The notes: generated by a model not told the origin, from the letters alone. DNA of 64,000 nt from Candidatus Tectimicrobiota bacterium (GCA_016192455.1 JACPUC010000030.1:62001-126000), one strand, 5' to 3'. Shown: positions 19,539 to 28,426, counted from the stretch's first letter. Program-made: numbers and translations.

Positions 19539-19907
19539 TTATGAGCGCCGTTGCTGCACCTCTCGTTCTTCCTGACAGGCTACGCAGAGGACGGCGAACG
19601 GGAGGATCTCGAGCCGGCGCGGCTCGATGGGACCGCCGCAATCCTCACATTCCCCATAGGAGCCCGCTTCGATGCGTTCGAGCGCGCCTTCGATGGACCG
19701 GAGCTCCTGACGGTCTCGATCATTCAAGACGTAGTTCAACTCGATATTTTGGGTGCGGCTTGCCTCGTCCAGATAGTCCCCAGGACCGGAGTCCGACGAG
19801 AACCCTTCCGTTCCCTTCGTATGACCGAGCCGCGCGAGAAGCGCGCGCTTCATCTCCTTCAGCTTCGTCTTCACCGTGGCATAATTTGGTTGGGGCTTTT
19901 TCTTCAC
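19539..19907 (-). CDS. TraR/DksA-family zinc-finger protein
   Basis: 122-residue DksA/TraR-type protein. The N-terminal half is a predicted coiled coil; the C-terminal zinc finger has C-E-D-C-G-G and C-V-A-C, with the conserved RLEILPFAVLC segment between them. The stretch E-L-x-x-I-E-x-A-L-x-R-I-E-x-G-x-Y-G-x-C is diagnostic of the family. DksA binds the RNA polymerase secondary channel and works with ppGpp; many short homologues like this one have unproven roles. AAAGGAAG precedes the ATG at 19907. Confidence 0.92.
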   Translation of the reverse strand: MKKKPQPNYATVKTKLKEMKRALLARLGHTKGTEGFSSDSGPGDYLDEASRTQNIELNYVLNDRDRQELRSIEGALERIEAGSYGECEDCGGPIEPRRLEILPFAVLCVACQEEREVQQRRS

Positions 19908-20135
19908 TCGGTCTTCCTTTCACACCAGAAGAACCGCGGTGTGTTGGGTGGACGGCCGGCGCCCCCTCACCCGCGTTGCTCGTGGCGCAGCACGGTGAGG
20001 TTCCGTCGCCGATCCGCCACCGCGCGCTCCATGATACGGCCTCCGCGCGCCGCGCCTGTAGCAATGTGCGACATACTATTGGTCAGGGGGCGAGAGATTG
20101 CAACACGCCGCCGCATCTTCGGCGGGCGCTCCCTT

Positions 20136-20453
20136 TCAGGCGCGCCGCACGGTGATTTGCGTGGCGCAGTGGACGCCGTCGCGGTCGCGGATGGCGGCCA
20201 CGTCGGCCACAATGCGCACGCGCGCGCCGCCCTTCGCGAGGCGCTCCGCATGGAAGCCCTGCACGTTCCCCTCGGACCTCACCCGCTCAAGGACGCCGGC
20301 AGCCGCCTGGCGCTGATCCTCCGGCACCAAGGTGAACACCGGCTGACCGAGAATCTCGGCGGCCTCATAGCCGAAGATCTCCTGCACGCCAGCCGTCCAG
20401 GCAACGATCGTGAGGTTGCGATCCAAGGTGAGGAAGGAGTCGACCTTGCTCAT
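20136..20453 (-). CDS. Single PAS-domain protein
   Basis: A 105-residue protein that is just one PAS domain: LDRNLTIVAWTAGVQEIFGY, then EILGQPVFTLVPEDQRQAA, and RLAKGGARVRIVADVAAIRDRDG with a final short strand. There is no kinase, cyclase or DNA-binding module. It may sense a small ligand or redox state and act on a partner in trans. The gene lies 43 bp downstream-of-promoter side of the aryl-CoA ligase gene (the ligase ends at 20503, PAS starts at 20453, both minus), so the two are probably cotranscribed. Confidence 0.85.
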   Translation of the reverse strand: MSKVDSFLTLDRNLTIVAWTAGVQEIFGYEAAEILGQPVFTLVPEDQRQAAAGVLERVRSEGNVQGFHAERLAKGGARVRIVADVAAIRDRDGVHCATQITVRRA

Positions 20454-20502
20454 GGCACCTCCGTGCTCGCGTTGCGGCAGCCGCGCCCACGAGCGGCCGG
20501 CG

Positions 20503-22092
20503 CTACGCCTGCTGCTCCTGCCGCAGCATGCGCCGCAGGATCTTGCCGGTGGCGGTCTTCGGCAGCTCGCTGACGAACTCGATCTCGCGCGGCGCTTTGT
20601 AGGGCGCGATCTTCTCCTTCAGCATCGCCTTGATCTCTTCAGCCAACGCACCGGACGGCGCCACGCTTGGCTTGAGCGTGATGAAGGCTTTGATCTTCTG
20701 CCCGATGGTGGGGTCGGGCAGCCCCACCACGCCCGCCTCGAGCACGGCGGGGTGGTCCATGATCGCTTCCTCCACCTCCTTCGGGCTTACCAGGTAGGCG
20801 CGGGTGACGATGATGTCGTCCGAGCGGGAGACGTACCAGTAGTAGCCGTCTTCATCGCGATAGGCGTAATCCTTGCAGTAGTACCAGCCTGCCTTGTTGA
20901 CCGCCTGCCAGCGGTCCTCCATCTTCCGGTACCCCAGGGTGAGGCCGGGGTCATCGGCGCGGAGGCAGAGCTCCCCCACTTCGCCGGCAGGGCATTCCTC
21001 GCCCTTGTCGTTCAGCACCGCCACCGTGTGCCCGAGCATCGGCTTCCCCATGGCGCCGGGTTTCACCTTCAGACCGGGATAGTTGCTGAGGAAGATGTGC
21101 AGCTCCGTCTGGCCGATGCCGTCCATGGTCTCGAAGCCGAAGCGCCGCTTCACCTCCTCGTAGGTGTCCTGCGGCAACGGCTCGCCGGCTGAATTGCCGA
21201 GGCGCACGCTGCTCAGATCGTAGCGCTTCTCGGCGTCCGCAATGGCCAGCAGCATGCGGTAGATCGTCGGCACCGCCGAGAAGATGGTCACCCGGTAGCG
21301 TTGGATGTACGCCAGCGTCCGCTCCGGCTCGAAGCGCCCCGCGTACATGACAATGCAGGCGCCGGAATAGAGGGGGTAGAAAAAGTTGTTGCCGAATGGG
21401 TACATGAAGCTGATCTCTTGCGGCTGGAAACAGATGTCGCTCGGCCGCAGGTCCATGGCGAAGTGACAGATGGGGTCTCCCGAGCCGATCAGCCAGCGGT
21501 GGGCATGCTGGACCCCCTTGGGGTCCCCCGTGGTGCCGGAGGTGTAAAGGCTGAAAGCCAGGTCGTCCTTGCTCGTCCGCGCCGCCTCCAGGCGCTCGCT
21601 GCCCGCCTCGAGGAGGTCGCTGAAGGAGAGCTGCCCCGCCTTTGGGGCGCCGAGGATGATGGTGTGGCGCAGGCTGGGACAGGCGCGCCGCACTTCGTCG
21701 ATGGGGCCCACCAGCTCCGGGGTGGAGATCACCGCGATGGACTCGCTGTTGGTGATGATGTGGCGCAGCTCCTTGGAGCGGAAGAGCGTGTTGGTGGGGA
21801 TGGGGACGGCGCCGATCTTCATGCCGCCGAGCACGGCCACGTAGTATTCCAGGCAGTTGGCGGCGCGGATGATGAAGTGATCCCCTTTCTTGAAGCCGAG
21901 GTCCTTGAGGGCGTTCCCCCAGCGGTTGAGGAGACGCTGCAGCTCGGCATAGGTGATCGTGCGCTCGCCGTCGAGAATGGCGGGCGCCCCGCCCTTGCCC
22001 GCCTCCACATGGCGGTCAACCGCCAGGGTGGCCATATTAAGGAACGGGGGAACGACCATATAGTTCGGGGGAAGTGTGCGTGGCTCGGACAT
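20503..22092 (-). CDS. Benzoate-CoA ligase-type acyl/aryl-CoA synthetase
   Basis: ATP-dependent CoA ligase of the ANL superfamily. The 529-residue product starts at the ATG at 22092. The P-loop-like motif is YTSGTTGDPKGVQHAH (about residue 187). The adenylation motifs follow: GIGQTELHIF, the YCKDYAYRDEDGYYWYVSRSDDIIVTRAYLVSP block with the hinge, and the catalytic lysine in PKTATGKILRR near the end. The overall pattern is that of benzoate/2-aminobenzoate/4-hydroxybenzoate-CoA ligases, which activate aromatic acids for anaerobic or hybrid degradation. Substrate is inferred. It is the first gene before the PAS protein gene. Confidence 0.88.
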   Translation of the reverse strand: MSEPRTLPPNYMVVPPFLNMATLAVDRHVEAGKGGAPAILDGERTITYAELQRLLNRWGNALKDLGFKKGDHFIIRAANCLEYYVAVLGGMKIGAVPIPTNTLFRSKELRHIITNSESIAVISTPELVGPIDEVRRACPSLRHTIILGAPKAGQLSFSDLLEAGSERLEAARTSKDDLAFSLYTSGTTGDPKGVQHAHRWLIGSGDPICHFAMDLRPSDICFQPQEISFMYPFGNNFFYPLYSGACIVMYAGRFEPERTLAYIQRYRVTIFSAVPTIYRMLLAIADAEKRYDLSSVRLGNSAGEPLPQDTYEEVKRRFGFETMDGIGQTELHIFLSNYPGLKVKPGAMGKPMLGHTVAVLNDKGEECPAGEVGELCLRADDPGLTLGYRKMEDRWQAVNKAGWYYCKDYAYRDEDGYYWYVSRSDDIIVTRAYLVSPKEVEEAIMDHPAVLEAGVVGLPDPTIGQKIKAFITLKPSVAPSGALAEEIKAMLKEKIAPYKAPREIEFVSELPKTATGKILRRMLRQEQQA

Positions 22093-22419
22093 GGTCTTCA
22101 ATCTCCCAATGGCGGGGCGCCCACGGGCGTAGGCGCCGATCAACGGCGTTGCACCTGTCGAACTATCACAAATCATGGCGTCCCTGGTCAAGGGGCTTGT
22201 TGCCGCCCCGCCGCTGTAAGGTTTCAGCGTGAAGAAAACCACCATGCTTGCGAACGGCGGCGAAGTACCTATAATGAGAGTACCTAGGTGCCGACAGAAG
22301 GCGGCGCGCTAAAGATTGTCCCTTCTGGCGGGTGCTTTGCCAGGTGAGGGTGCCGCATTCCTGAACGTACCCTGCCCTCCGGAGGGTGGTATGACAGCGG
22401 AGTGGTCGGGAGAGCCATC
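22093..22419. other. Divergent intergenic region
   Basis: Spacer between the divergent aryl-CoA ligase and MuF-like genes. It holds the plus-strand promoter described at 22248-22275 and the AGTACCT direct repeat around its -10 box. Confidence 0.5.
22248..22275 (+). promoter_or_regulatory. Sigma70-type promoter with repeated AGTACCT element
   Basis: TTGCGA (22248-22253), 16-bp spacer, consensus TATAAT (22270-22275), directing transcription toward the MuF-like gene. The heptamer AGTACCT occurs twice, starting in the spacer and again just after the -10 box, 15 bp apart; the second copy merges into the palindrome ACCTAGGT. This may be an operator. Confidence 0.6.
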
Positions 22420-23166
22420 ATGAGCTGGTTGCTCGTATTCATCCTTATGGGCATCGTCTTCCTCTACCTGCAGCAACGCCGCGCCGGCCACACGCTGCGG
22501 GCTTCGGAGCGCAGCGGGGAGTCGACCGCGACGCTCAATCCAGGGGTGGTGACCGGCATCGGTTCCAAGCGGGCCCCCGCCAGACAAGCGCAGGAGGAGG
22601 TGGCGGCGGAGGAGCACGTTGAGCTGGTGCGGATTAGCTGGGAATGGCCCACCTGCGAGCGCTGCAACCAGTTTCAGGGAAAGGTCTACGCCGCCAAGGG
22701 ACGGAGCCGCATTTACCAGTCCCTCGAAGAGCTGCCCGGCGGCGGGCCCCCCTTTCATCCTGAATGTCGCCACACGCTGAAACCGTTCTCGGAAAGCGAG
22801 GTGACGAAGGAGGAGCTGGAGCGCCTGCGCGCGGGGGCTCCGTTGCGCGAGCTGACGCGTGATGACCAGGGGCAGTATCGGCGCGAGAAGATCGAGCGCA
22901 TCCGCAAGGTGGAGTACGAGCAGCTCAGGATCGCGGAGGCCGAGAATAACACCTCCAAGGTGCTCCGCTCCCTGCTGCGGCTTGTTTCACGAGGCGCGGC
23001 GACCGCCGGGGACCTGAAGAAACTTGGCGATACGTACGAGCGCCTGGGCAAAATCTACACGGCACTGGAGGCCTGGAAACGAGCCCGCAGGCTCGATCGC
23101 ACGCTGCCCGGGGTGGAGATCAAGCTCAAGAAGTACGAGCAGTTGGAGGAGAAGGCACCCTCCTAA
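22420..23166 (+). CDS. Membrane-anchored protein with phage MuF-like minor-head motif
   Basis: 248-residue protein with one N-terminal transmembrane helix (SWLLVFILMGIVFLYLQQ) starting at an ATG with GGGAG upstream; a GTG 18 bp earlier is possible. Residues about 68-125 carry C-E-R-C (79-82), N-Q-F-Q-G-K-V-Y, then P-P-F-H-P-E-C-R-H (111-119). This Cys-pair, glycine, HPxCRH pattern is the C-terminal signature of phage Mu F-like minor capsid proteins. The C-terminal part is helical and TPR-like (KKLGDTYERLGKIYTALEAW). No phage genes are nearby. The fold may be a metal-binding hydrolase-like or structural module borrowed from phage; function unknown. Confidence 0.7.
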   Translation: MSWLLVFILMGIVFLYLQQRRAGHTLRASERSGESTATLNPGVVTGIGSKRAPARQAQEEVAAEEHVELVRISWEWPTCERCNQFQGKVYAAKGRSRIYQSLEELPGGGPPFHPECRHTLKPFSESEVTKEELERLRAGAPLRELTRDDQGQYRREKIERIRKVEYEQLRIAEAENNTSKVLRSLLRLVSRGAATAGDLKKLGDTYERLGKIYTALEAWKRARRLDRTLPGVEIKLKKYEQLEEKAPS

Positions 23167-23638
23167 GTGTCATAGTCTCACCAGTTCGCTGACCCAGGTG
23201 CGGCGTTGCACGCTGTATCGAGCGTGGGCGTGTGGGGGACCCTACGGCCCCTCACCTGCCTGCCGTCCCAGCGAAGCAGCGTGGCGCCCCCATTCCCCGC
23301 GAGATGCGCGGCAGCTCGCGTAAGTGGGGTGCGCGAGGGGAGAGGGTTCCCTCGCTGCATGAAGTGATGGAACTGAGGGGAGACAACACGAGCAGAGGGT
23401 TGTCGGTCAGCTCCCTTGGCGAGCAGCGGGTGGTCTCTCAGGGCGGGCGAGGAGTTGAAGGGGCGGGGTTCCCGCCCCTTTGTCGTTCGTGCGCTGGCGG
23501 CAGGACGCTCCCCACGCTCTTGCTTCCCCGCGCCGCGCGGCAGCTCGCGCGCAAGAGGTTTGCGCAGGGGTGCGACGGCCTCGCGGCAAACCCTTTTTCG
23601 GCGGCCAGCCGAGAGGAACCAACGTCCAGACCGCCACC
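23167..23638. other. Intergenic between convergent genes
   Basis: 472 bp between the convergent MuF-like and ferredoxin-NADP reductase genes. It contains the strong hairpin at 23458-23480. I see no coding region. Confidence 0.5.
23458..23480. terminator. Strong GC hairpin, probable terminator
   Basis: AAGGGGCGGG (23458-23467) and CCCGCCCCTT (23471-23480) form a perfect 10-bp stem with a 3-nt loop. It lies between two convergent genes and is followed by only a short T stretch, so termination may be bidirectional but weak. Confidence 0.5.
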
Positions 23639-24649
23639 TTAGCCCCTCTTCGCCAGCGTCAGCGGCAGGGCGCTCATGGTGCTGCTGTGACCGGGGAACG
23701 CCTTCGCCTCGGGGTCGATGTAGTTCTTGGCGAAATTCACCGCCACGGCGGCTTCCCCGAAGCCGGTGACAATGAGCTTCAGTTTTCCTGCGTGGTCCGA
23801 GACATCGCCGGCGGCGTAGACAGCCGGCAGGTTCGTCTCCATGCGCGCGTTCACGACGATGGAGTTCTTGCGAAACCTGATCCCCCAGTTCTTTAACGGC
23901 CCCATGTCGGAGACAAACCCCAGGTTCAGCAGCACGTGATCGACGCCAAGGGTCTCCTCCTCGTTCGTCTGGTTATTGAAGATCACCGCCTCCGTCACCC
24001 ACTCCTGCCCATGCAGGGCGCGCAGCTCGTAAAAGGTCTTCACGTCGACCGACGACGCGAAGAGCTGGTTGACGCTGTGCTCGTGGGCGCGAAACCGATC
24101 GCGCCGATGGATGAGGGTGATCGCCTTGGCGATGGGTTCGAGGTTGAGCGCCCAGTCCAACGCCGTATCGCCGCCACCCACGATGAGGAGGCGTTTGCCG
24201 CGCAGCTCCTCCTTCGAGGTCACGATGTAAGAGAGCCCCCGTCCTTCGTACGCATCGATGCGGGGATCACCGATCTTGCGGGGCGAGAAGGCGCCCAGAC
24301 CCGTGCAGATGATGAGGGAACGCGTGAAATGCTCCTGAACATTGCTCTGCAGGCGGATGATCTTGTTGTCCAGGTAGGAGAACTCGGTGAGGAACTCGTT
24401 CAGGCAGAAGGTGGGGTTGAACGCCTGCGCCTGCTCCAGGAGGCGTTGCACGAGGTCCTTCGACATGATTTTCGAGAAGCCGGCGACATCATAGATGTAC
24501 TTCTCCGGGTAGAGCGCCGCGAGCTGCCCACCGGGTTCCGCCAGGCTGTCGATCAGCTTCACGCTGCAGCCGCGAAGGCCGGTGTAGAAGGCGCCGAACA
24601 AGCCCACCGGTCCCGCCCCCAGGATGGTCACATCGTAGACGGTATCCAT
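23639..24649 (-). CDS. Thioredoxin reductase-like ferredoxin-NADP(+) reductase
   Basis: Flavoprotein of 336 residues of the FNR type 2 group (YumC-like), which passes electrons between ferredoxin and NADP(H). The FAD-binding motif GAGPVGLFGAFYTGLRG is at the N-terminus. The NADP-binding motif is VGGGDTALDWALNL, followed by LIHRRDRFRAHEHSV, and the second FAD motif is NLPAVYAAGDV. The redox-active CxxC of true thioredoxin reductases is absent between the NADP motif and its usual position, which separates the two groups. It stands alone on the minus strand and could feed ferredoxin-dependent aromatic metabolism. Confidence 0.93.
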   Translation of the reverse strand: MDTVYDVTILGAGPVGLFGAFYTGLRGCSVKLIDSLAEPGGQLAALYPEKYIYDVAGFSKIMSKDLVQRLLEQAQAFNPTFCLNEFLTEFSYLDNKIIRLQSNVQEHFTRSLIICTGLGAFSPRKIGDPRIDAYEGRGLSYIVTSKEELRGKRLLIVGGGDTALDWALNLEPIAKAITLIHRRDRFRAHEHSVNQLFASSVDVKTFYELRALHGQEWVTEAVIFNNQTNEEETLGVDHVLLNLGFVSDMGPLKNWGIRFRKNSIVVNARMETNLPAVYAAGDVSDHAGKLKLIVTGFGEAAVAVNFAKNYIDPEAKAFPGHSSTMSALPLTLAKRG

Positions 24650-24799
24650 GCAGTCTCCCGCTGCGTCTGATCAGCAACCCACCTTAGGCTCTGCTGCGGC
24701 GCCTGCCTCTCCGCGGCTTTCACGTCAAGAGCTCGTCCATTTGCCGATAACGGCCCCCGGCCACGTCCGGGTGGGGGGTAACGACGTCTCGCCACGGTT

Positions 24800-25795
24800 T
24801 CATTGTTGTTCGTCCCGACTTGCGTTGATGATGCCGTTCAAGCGGGCAACCGCCCGCTCACGAACCTCGTCCCACGTGTTTCCCTCCAGGCGGACGGGAA
24901 CGACGCAACTTTCACTGTAGTCCACGACGCCTCGCACGCGGGAACGGAGCCAGCGAACCGCTTCCCGCTCATCGGCGGTCAACCAGAGCGGTCCCACCCG
25001 CTCCGACGCCCACGGACCGACCCATACTCCGAACCACACTTGGACGGAACTTGAGACCGGCTTGAGATAAAAGCCGTAGTACCATCCCTTGTCGTCGCCG
25101 GAGCTGATGCGGCCCACCTCGACGCCATCCGACTCCATCTTGGCGCGAACGTTGCCGACGATTCGGCAGAGGTCCCGGAGCGCCGCCCCCAAACCGTCAA
25201 CGGCCAGACGGTCCGGTTTCGACTCGAACCGCGGGTCTATCTCGTCGGTTACCACGACGACCTCCTCCATGTGCATTTTCGTTCTTGGGTCATCTTCTTC
25301 TCCGGCGGCTTTTCTGACCCAATCGCCAACATCGCGCCATGAAAAGCAGACCAGCCGGACTCCATTGGCCTTTCCAACGCCATCGCTCCATGATGTCGCG
25401 GGGAAGTCCTTTCTGAGCCGCTGGACTGCCTCCTCACGGAGAACGACCAAGCGGGTTGACGGAGCCACAAGTCCGAAGACGGCATCGCCGCCCTCGACAA
25501 GGAGGTCGCGTATGTACCGGCTGGGTTGTTCTTGGCCCCACCAAGCCCAGATCTTGGATTCGAGGATGAACGTTCGCCCAGGCGCTTTCCACATGACATC
25601 GGCCCGTCCACCGCCCGCGCCTCGTTGAGTCTCAATCTCGAAGTCATCATCCACGCCACCATTGCCCCAAATGCGTTTGGCCACGAGTCGCCGAAACGGC
25701 GCGCTGTTCCGCAGCATGTAGGCCAGCGCCTCCGTGAGGATGTCCTCGGGAGTCGATCGGCTCATCATCTGCGGCAACAGGTATTCGTCACTCAC
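24800..25795 (-). CDS. PD-(D/E)XK nuclease-superfamily protein
   Basis: 331-residue protein with an N-terminal PD-(D/E)XK core. The region T-E-A-L-A-Y-M-L-R-N near residue 20 gives the early acidic helix. It is followed by G-R-A-D-V-M-W (Asp66) and F-I-L-E-S-K (Glu79, Lys81), the D...ExK triad. The C-terminal half resembles none I can name. Such proteins often accompany restriction or defence genes. It starts with GTG at 25795, 18 bp after the stop of a truncated DNA-methylase fragment on the same strand. Base composition is less GC-rich than the flanks, consistent with horizontal transfer. It may be an orphan left from a larger defence locus. Confidence 0.75.
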   Translation of the reverse strand: MSDEYLLPQMMSRSTPEDILTEALAYMLRNSAPFRRLVAKRIWGNGGVDDDFEIETQRGAGGGRADVMWKAPGRTFILESKIWAWWGQEQPSRYIRDLLVEGGDAVFGLVAPSTRLVVLREEAVQRLRKDFPATSWSDGVGKANGVRLVCFSWRDVGDWVRKAAGEEDDPRTKMHMEEVVVVTDEIDPRFESKPDRLAVDGLGAALRDLCRIVGNVRAKMESDGVEVGRISSGDDKGWYYGFYLKPVSSSVQVWFGVWVGPWASERVGPLWLTADEREAVRWLRSRVRGVVDYSESCVVPVRLEGNTWDEVRERAVARLNGIINASRDEQQ

Positions 25796-25813
25796 GGTCG
25801 CTCACCGTGTGGT

Positions 25814-26242
25814 TCACGTGAAGAGGTCCTGTTGTTTTCTGCCCGTGCCCACCCGCGCCGCTTTGGCCTGAATCGCGGGCCACGACACGACCAGGGAGTT
25901 GTAGGCCAGGGTCTCTTCGGACCACGCCTTGCGCTCGCATATCGAGAACAGTCGGTAGGCCAGCGCGCGAGCGTCCTCCGCCTTCCCGCCGCCCAGCCGG
26001 GCGCAAAGCCGCGCGGCCCCGTCTTCGCCCTCCGCAGCGAGCTTCTGGATGAGATGCTGGGTGCACTCCCACACTGTGAGCCGCGTGTCCTCGACCGGGC
26101 CCCAGTCCTTCTCGTACTCAGACCGCTTGAGGAGACGCACCTTGCCCGCCCGTGCCACGAGAACGCCAGCGTTCACGAGGCCCTGCACCGACGTGTTCTT
26201 GGCGCGGGCGAGAACGTCCGCCTCGCCGAACTGACCTTCCAC
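25814..26242 (-). pseudogene. C-terminal fragment of a DUF1156/COG1743-type adenine DNA methylase
   Basis: 142 residues resembling only the last part of the large zinc-ribbon adenine-specific methylases that begin with DUF1156. Recognisable segments are ADVLARAKNTSVQGLVNAGV, RLTVWECTQHLIQKLAAEG and AYRLFSICERKAWSEE. The catalytic NPP(Y/F) motif and DUF1156 region are missing; full-length proteins are about 900 residues. No continuation is seen upstream of 26242, so this is a truncated remnant. With the PD-(D/E)XK gene 18 bp downstream it marks a decayed defence or restriction locus. Confidence 0.7.
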
Positions 26243-26406
26243 CGTCTCTCTTCAATACGAGTGAGCAGGCAGCCGGGACCCCAGGCGCGCTGATTTCTGG
26301 GCGGCGGCGTTGGCACCTGTCATGGCGCCTAAGGTCGGTCTGTGAGGGAGCGCCGGCCCGCGGCCCGCAAACAGCCGCCTTCCATGACACGGAAGGCCGC
26401 GCCTTG

Positions 26407-27351
26407 TCAAGGCTGGGAGCTTGATGAGGCGGCGCCGGGCTCGTGCCCGTGCCCCTGGGGAGGGGCATGGTGGCCGCGCCATTTCCGGCGTAGGGGCGCC
26501 GCCAGGGCTTCGGCCAGCGCTGCCTCGCTCCACCCCTCGCGCAGCCCGTTGCACAGCACCGGCAGGCAGAGCCGCACCTCGTCGTTGGGGCCCGGCAGGG
26601 CGATCAGCAGGGAGCGGCCCAAGCGGCCGACGGCGAGACGCACGCCATCCTTCGCATGCCGGCCCGTTCCCACCTCGTAGCGCACGATGTACGGCGTGGC
26701 GGCCTGCAGATCGAGGTCGAGCACGGCCTCGACGGTGTGATCCTTGTCCTCCGCGCCGATCCCGCCGGTGGTGATGAGCACCCCGAAGCCGGCGACGGCG
26801 CCCTCGTAGAGAGCCCGGCTGATCGCGCCACGACTGTCGGGGAGGATCGGCCCGCGCCGCACCTGGTAGCCTTCCTCCTCCAAGGCCGCAGCCAGGGTGG
26901 GGGAGTTCGTATCAGCGATGAGGCCCGCCTGGACTTCGGCGCCGGTGGAGAAGATCATCACTCGTCGATCCACGCGCGCCTTGATCTCCTCCGCCATCTC
27001 CCGAGAGCGTGCCAGCACGTCGCGGCCGAGGGCTGCGTCCAGCGCCACGAACCCCAGGATGCCTTCGGAGCGGAGGTCCGTTTCCGGCAGCAGGGTCACA
27101 CCCGCAACGGCGGCCAGCGCCGCCAGAATCTCGTCGCGCTTGCCGAGCAGGTTCTCCGGGCGAAGCGTGGGCCGCAGCACGTCGAGGGTGAGGGTGTCGT
27201 CGCGCACATCCGTAACGAGGACCTCCTCCGCCCGCAGGGCGAGGACCTCCGCTACCCGCGCCGCCACCGCCGTGAGGTTGGCGCCCCGCAGACGGATCGG
27301 GCGAATCCACAGCTCCGTCTTCTCCAGCAGGTTGAAGTCGTCGTCGGCCAT
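26407..27351 (-). CDS. MoCF/CinA-like molybdopterin-binding-domain protein
   Basis: 314-residue protein with a MoCF_biosynth (molybdopterin-binding) domain. The segment RVMIFSTGAEVQAGLIADTN opens the domain (about residues 131-150). It is followed by GFGVLITTGGIGAEDKDHTVEAV, the classical GG-x-G-x-x-x-x-D motif, and LLIALPGPNDEV. The N-terminal 130 residues (ELWIRPIRLRGANL, LTLDVLRPTLRPENLLGK) are not part of that domain and have no clear match. The start at 27351 lies 13 bp after the NadC-like stop, so the two form an operon. CinA and MoeA/MogA relatives act on nucleotides or molybdopterin; which applies here is unknown. Confidence 0.8.
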   Translation of the reverse strand: MADDDFNLLEKTELWIRPIRLRGANLTAVAARVAEVLALRAEEVLVTDVRDDTLTLDVLRPTLRPENLLGKRDEILAALAAVAGVTLLPETDLRSEGILGFVALDAALGRDVLARSREMAEEIKARVDRRVMIFSTGAEVQAGLIADTNSPTLAAALEEEGYQVRRGPILPDSRGAISRALYEGAVAGFGVLITTGGIGAEDKDHTVEAVLDLDLQAATPYIVRYEVGTGRHAKDGVRLAVGRLGRSLLIALPGPNDEVRLCLPVLCNGLREGWSEAALAEALAAPLRRKWRGHHAPPQGHGHEPGAASSSSQP

Positions 27352-27364
27352 GGGGTCCAGCTCC

Positions 27365-28300
27365 TCAGCGCTCCACCTCGACGACGTCGAAGCGCAGCGG
27401 CAGGCACGGCGCGTCGAGCACCGCGTAGCCGATGTCCAGGAGGTCCACATCCTCGCGGCTGAGGCGTTCGATGTCGCCGAGCGCGATCGAGCCGGCGAAG
27501 GCGAGCCGCAGGCTGTCGCGACAGCCGGCCCGGCGCAGGACCGCCGCGGCCTGCCGCAGGTCGCGCAGGCGCCCCGTATCGATCATGATGATGGAGGCGC
27601 CGCCACGGGCCGCGGCGAGCGTCTCCTCGGCGGGCGCGCCGTGCTCGCCGCGGACCTGCACGACGATGGGGCGCCCCAGGGGACGCGCCTGCTCGAGCGC
27701 CGCCGCAATGCCGCCGAAGATGCGCACGTAGTTCTTGTCGAGATAGGTGAAGGGCGGCTCGCAGATGCGCGGCTTGGCCCCGCCGTCCTGCACGGCCTGG
27801 CGCAGGGGTTCCTTGAAGGCGGGGGGAAGCTTCTTCCAGCCGCCGCAGACGATCTCCACCCGCCCGTCCGCGGCGGCCACCGCCTGCGCCACCGCCGTCG
27901 CCACGCCCGACGGCTTCGAGAGCAGCCCAATGACGTGGTTCTCGGCTTCCACGATGGCCGCGGGGGCGCCCCGGAAGCGGGCCACCGGCGTGCCGGCCGC
28001 GCAGCGGCCGCCGTCAGGCAGGAGCGCTTCACAGCTCAGCCCCTCCTCGGCGCAGCGGGCCGCCAGCAGCACCATGCCGCTCAGCACGCCGGCCGCCTCC
28101 GCAATGAGCTGGGCGTGCGCGCGACGCGCCGAGCAGCTTCGGAAGAGGCGCTCCTGGAACTCATCCGGCTTCATGCGCTGGCCCAGCAGCGGTACCGTGG
28201 CAGGCGCGCCGCTCGTGGGCGCCGCGGCCTGGAAGCTGCGCGGCTCCGCGGGCGGCGGACCAGGGCGAACCTCGGTCTCGATGAATGACGCCTGGCCCAC
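27365..28300 (-). CDS. NadC/ModD-like phosphoribosyltransferase homologue
   Basis: 311-residue homologue of quinolinate phosphoribosyltransferase. Features are IVEAENHVIGLLSKPSGVAT (family core around residue 118), GGWKKLPPAFKEPLRQAVQDGG, YLDKNYVRIFGG, and barrel strands ending in SIIMIDTG and LAFAGSIALGDIERLS. It differs from housekeeping NadC at several substrate-contact positions, so quinolinate may not be its substrate. The first 42 residues are low-complexity; an internal Met at 28174 could be the true start, and the GTG at 28300 has no good ribosome site. It forms a pair with the molybdopterin-binding protein gene, recalling ModD-type proteins linked to molybdenum. Confidence 0.75.
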   Translation of the reverse strand: MGQASFIETEVRPGPPPAEPRSFQAAAPTSGAPATVPLLGQRMKPDEFQERLFRSCSARRAHAQLIAEAAGVLSGMVLLAARCAEEGLSCEALLPDGGRCAAGTPVARFRGAPAAIVEAENHVIGLLSKPSGVATAVAQAVAAADGRVEIVCGGWKKLPPAFKEPLRQAVQDGGAKPRICEPPFTYLDKNYVRIFGGIAAALEQARPLGRPIVVQVRGEHGAPAEETLAAARGGASIIMIDTGRLRDLRQAAAVLRRAGCRDSLRLAFAGSIALGDIERLSREDVDLLDIGYAVLDAPCLPLRFDVVEVER

Positions 28301-28426
28301 TCTGGGGTTGCGGGAACGGAGGCGTGATCGGCCTGAGGAACGGCGAGGAGCCAGCCTCCCGCAGCCGCCCCATGCTGCCCCTGGCGCGCGGTGAGGAGGA
28401 TGGCAAGAGGGAGTTTAGTAAACGCG

